A DNA stretch of 5,681 bases, taken from the NCBI GenBank assembly GCA_016932955.1, contig JAFGBV010000307.1:1-5681 (forward strand), in the 5' to 3' direction. The translations under genes were made by a program, and so were the position numbers. This document shows, in pieces, positions 5,656-5,681 of the stretch. How positions within the stretch are numbered: the first letter of the stretch is position 1; each line of letters begins with the position of its first letter. The DNA is from Anaerolineales bacterium (GTDB taxonomy: Bacteria; Chloroflexota; Anaerolineae; Anaerolineales; UBA4823). The notes beneath the pieces were generated by a model. That model did not search any database, was not told the DNA's origin, and saw only the letters and a list, made by a program, of their open reading frames with translations.

Positions 5656-5681
5656 CCTGCCCTCTGTAACGGCAAGTCCCA

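Noticed and set aside
5501..5680. Minus-strand frame open from the right edge to a TGA overlapping the NERD-like ATG (ATGA overlap)
   Set aside because: It would read through the perfect hairpin and the TATAAT promoter, has no visible start or domain, and its composition is not protein-like. A GC-rich frame of about 60 codons staying open is unremarkable.

Overview
The window reads as ordinary chromosomal sequence from a bacterium. By eye its base composition is moderately GC-rich. Protein character (an ALG5-like soluble glycosyltransferase, a cytosolic S9 peptidase and a NERD-like tail-anchored protein beside RNase HII) suggests an Anaerolineae-type Chloroflexota genome. That placement is inference; no marker gene here fixes the taxonomy. 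I see no phage genes, transposase, CRISPR array, tRNA or rRNA.

Layout: positions 1-87 hold the unresolved edge of a neighbouring locus. A good sigma-70-type promoter (88-116) drives a leader of about 240 nt that is rich in stem-loops and ends in a 13-bp hairpin. The leader leads into a plus-strand corA-type magnesium/divalent cation channel gene (365-1303). A 15-bp inverted repeat (1308-1353) separates it from a convergent minus-strand gene and probably terminates both transcripts. From 5504 down to 1372 four minus-strand genes lie almost end to end: a NERD-like protein with a C-terminal membrane anchor, a family 2 glycosyltransferase of the polyprenyl-phosphate glucosyltransferase type, ribonuclease HII, and an S9 prolyl-oligopeptidase-family peptidase. 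Their junctions are 17 nt, an 11-nt overlap, and 14 nt, so they are most simply one operon. An extended -10 promoter (TGGTATAAT) lies just upstream of the first gene. Beyond it is a perfect 20-bp hairpin (5613-5655) near the window edge.

How they work together: the corA unit is a single-gene cation uptake unit that may be controlled by its own leader RNA. The four minus-strand genes have no obvious shared pathway. They combine a housekeeping enzyme (RNase HII, removal of ribonucleotides from DNA), a lipid-linked sugar enzyme, a cytosolic peptidase and a protein of unknown role, and are best read as a mixed housekeeping operon.

The most interesting item is the corA leader. It contains several stems and an upstream copy of part of the hairpin's 5' arm that could pair with the 3' arm instead, the arrangement expected of a cis-regulatory switch. 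I could not match it by eye to the known magnesium M-box or to other riboswitch classes.
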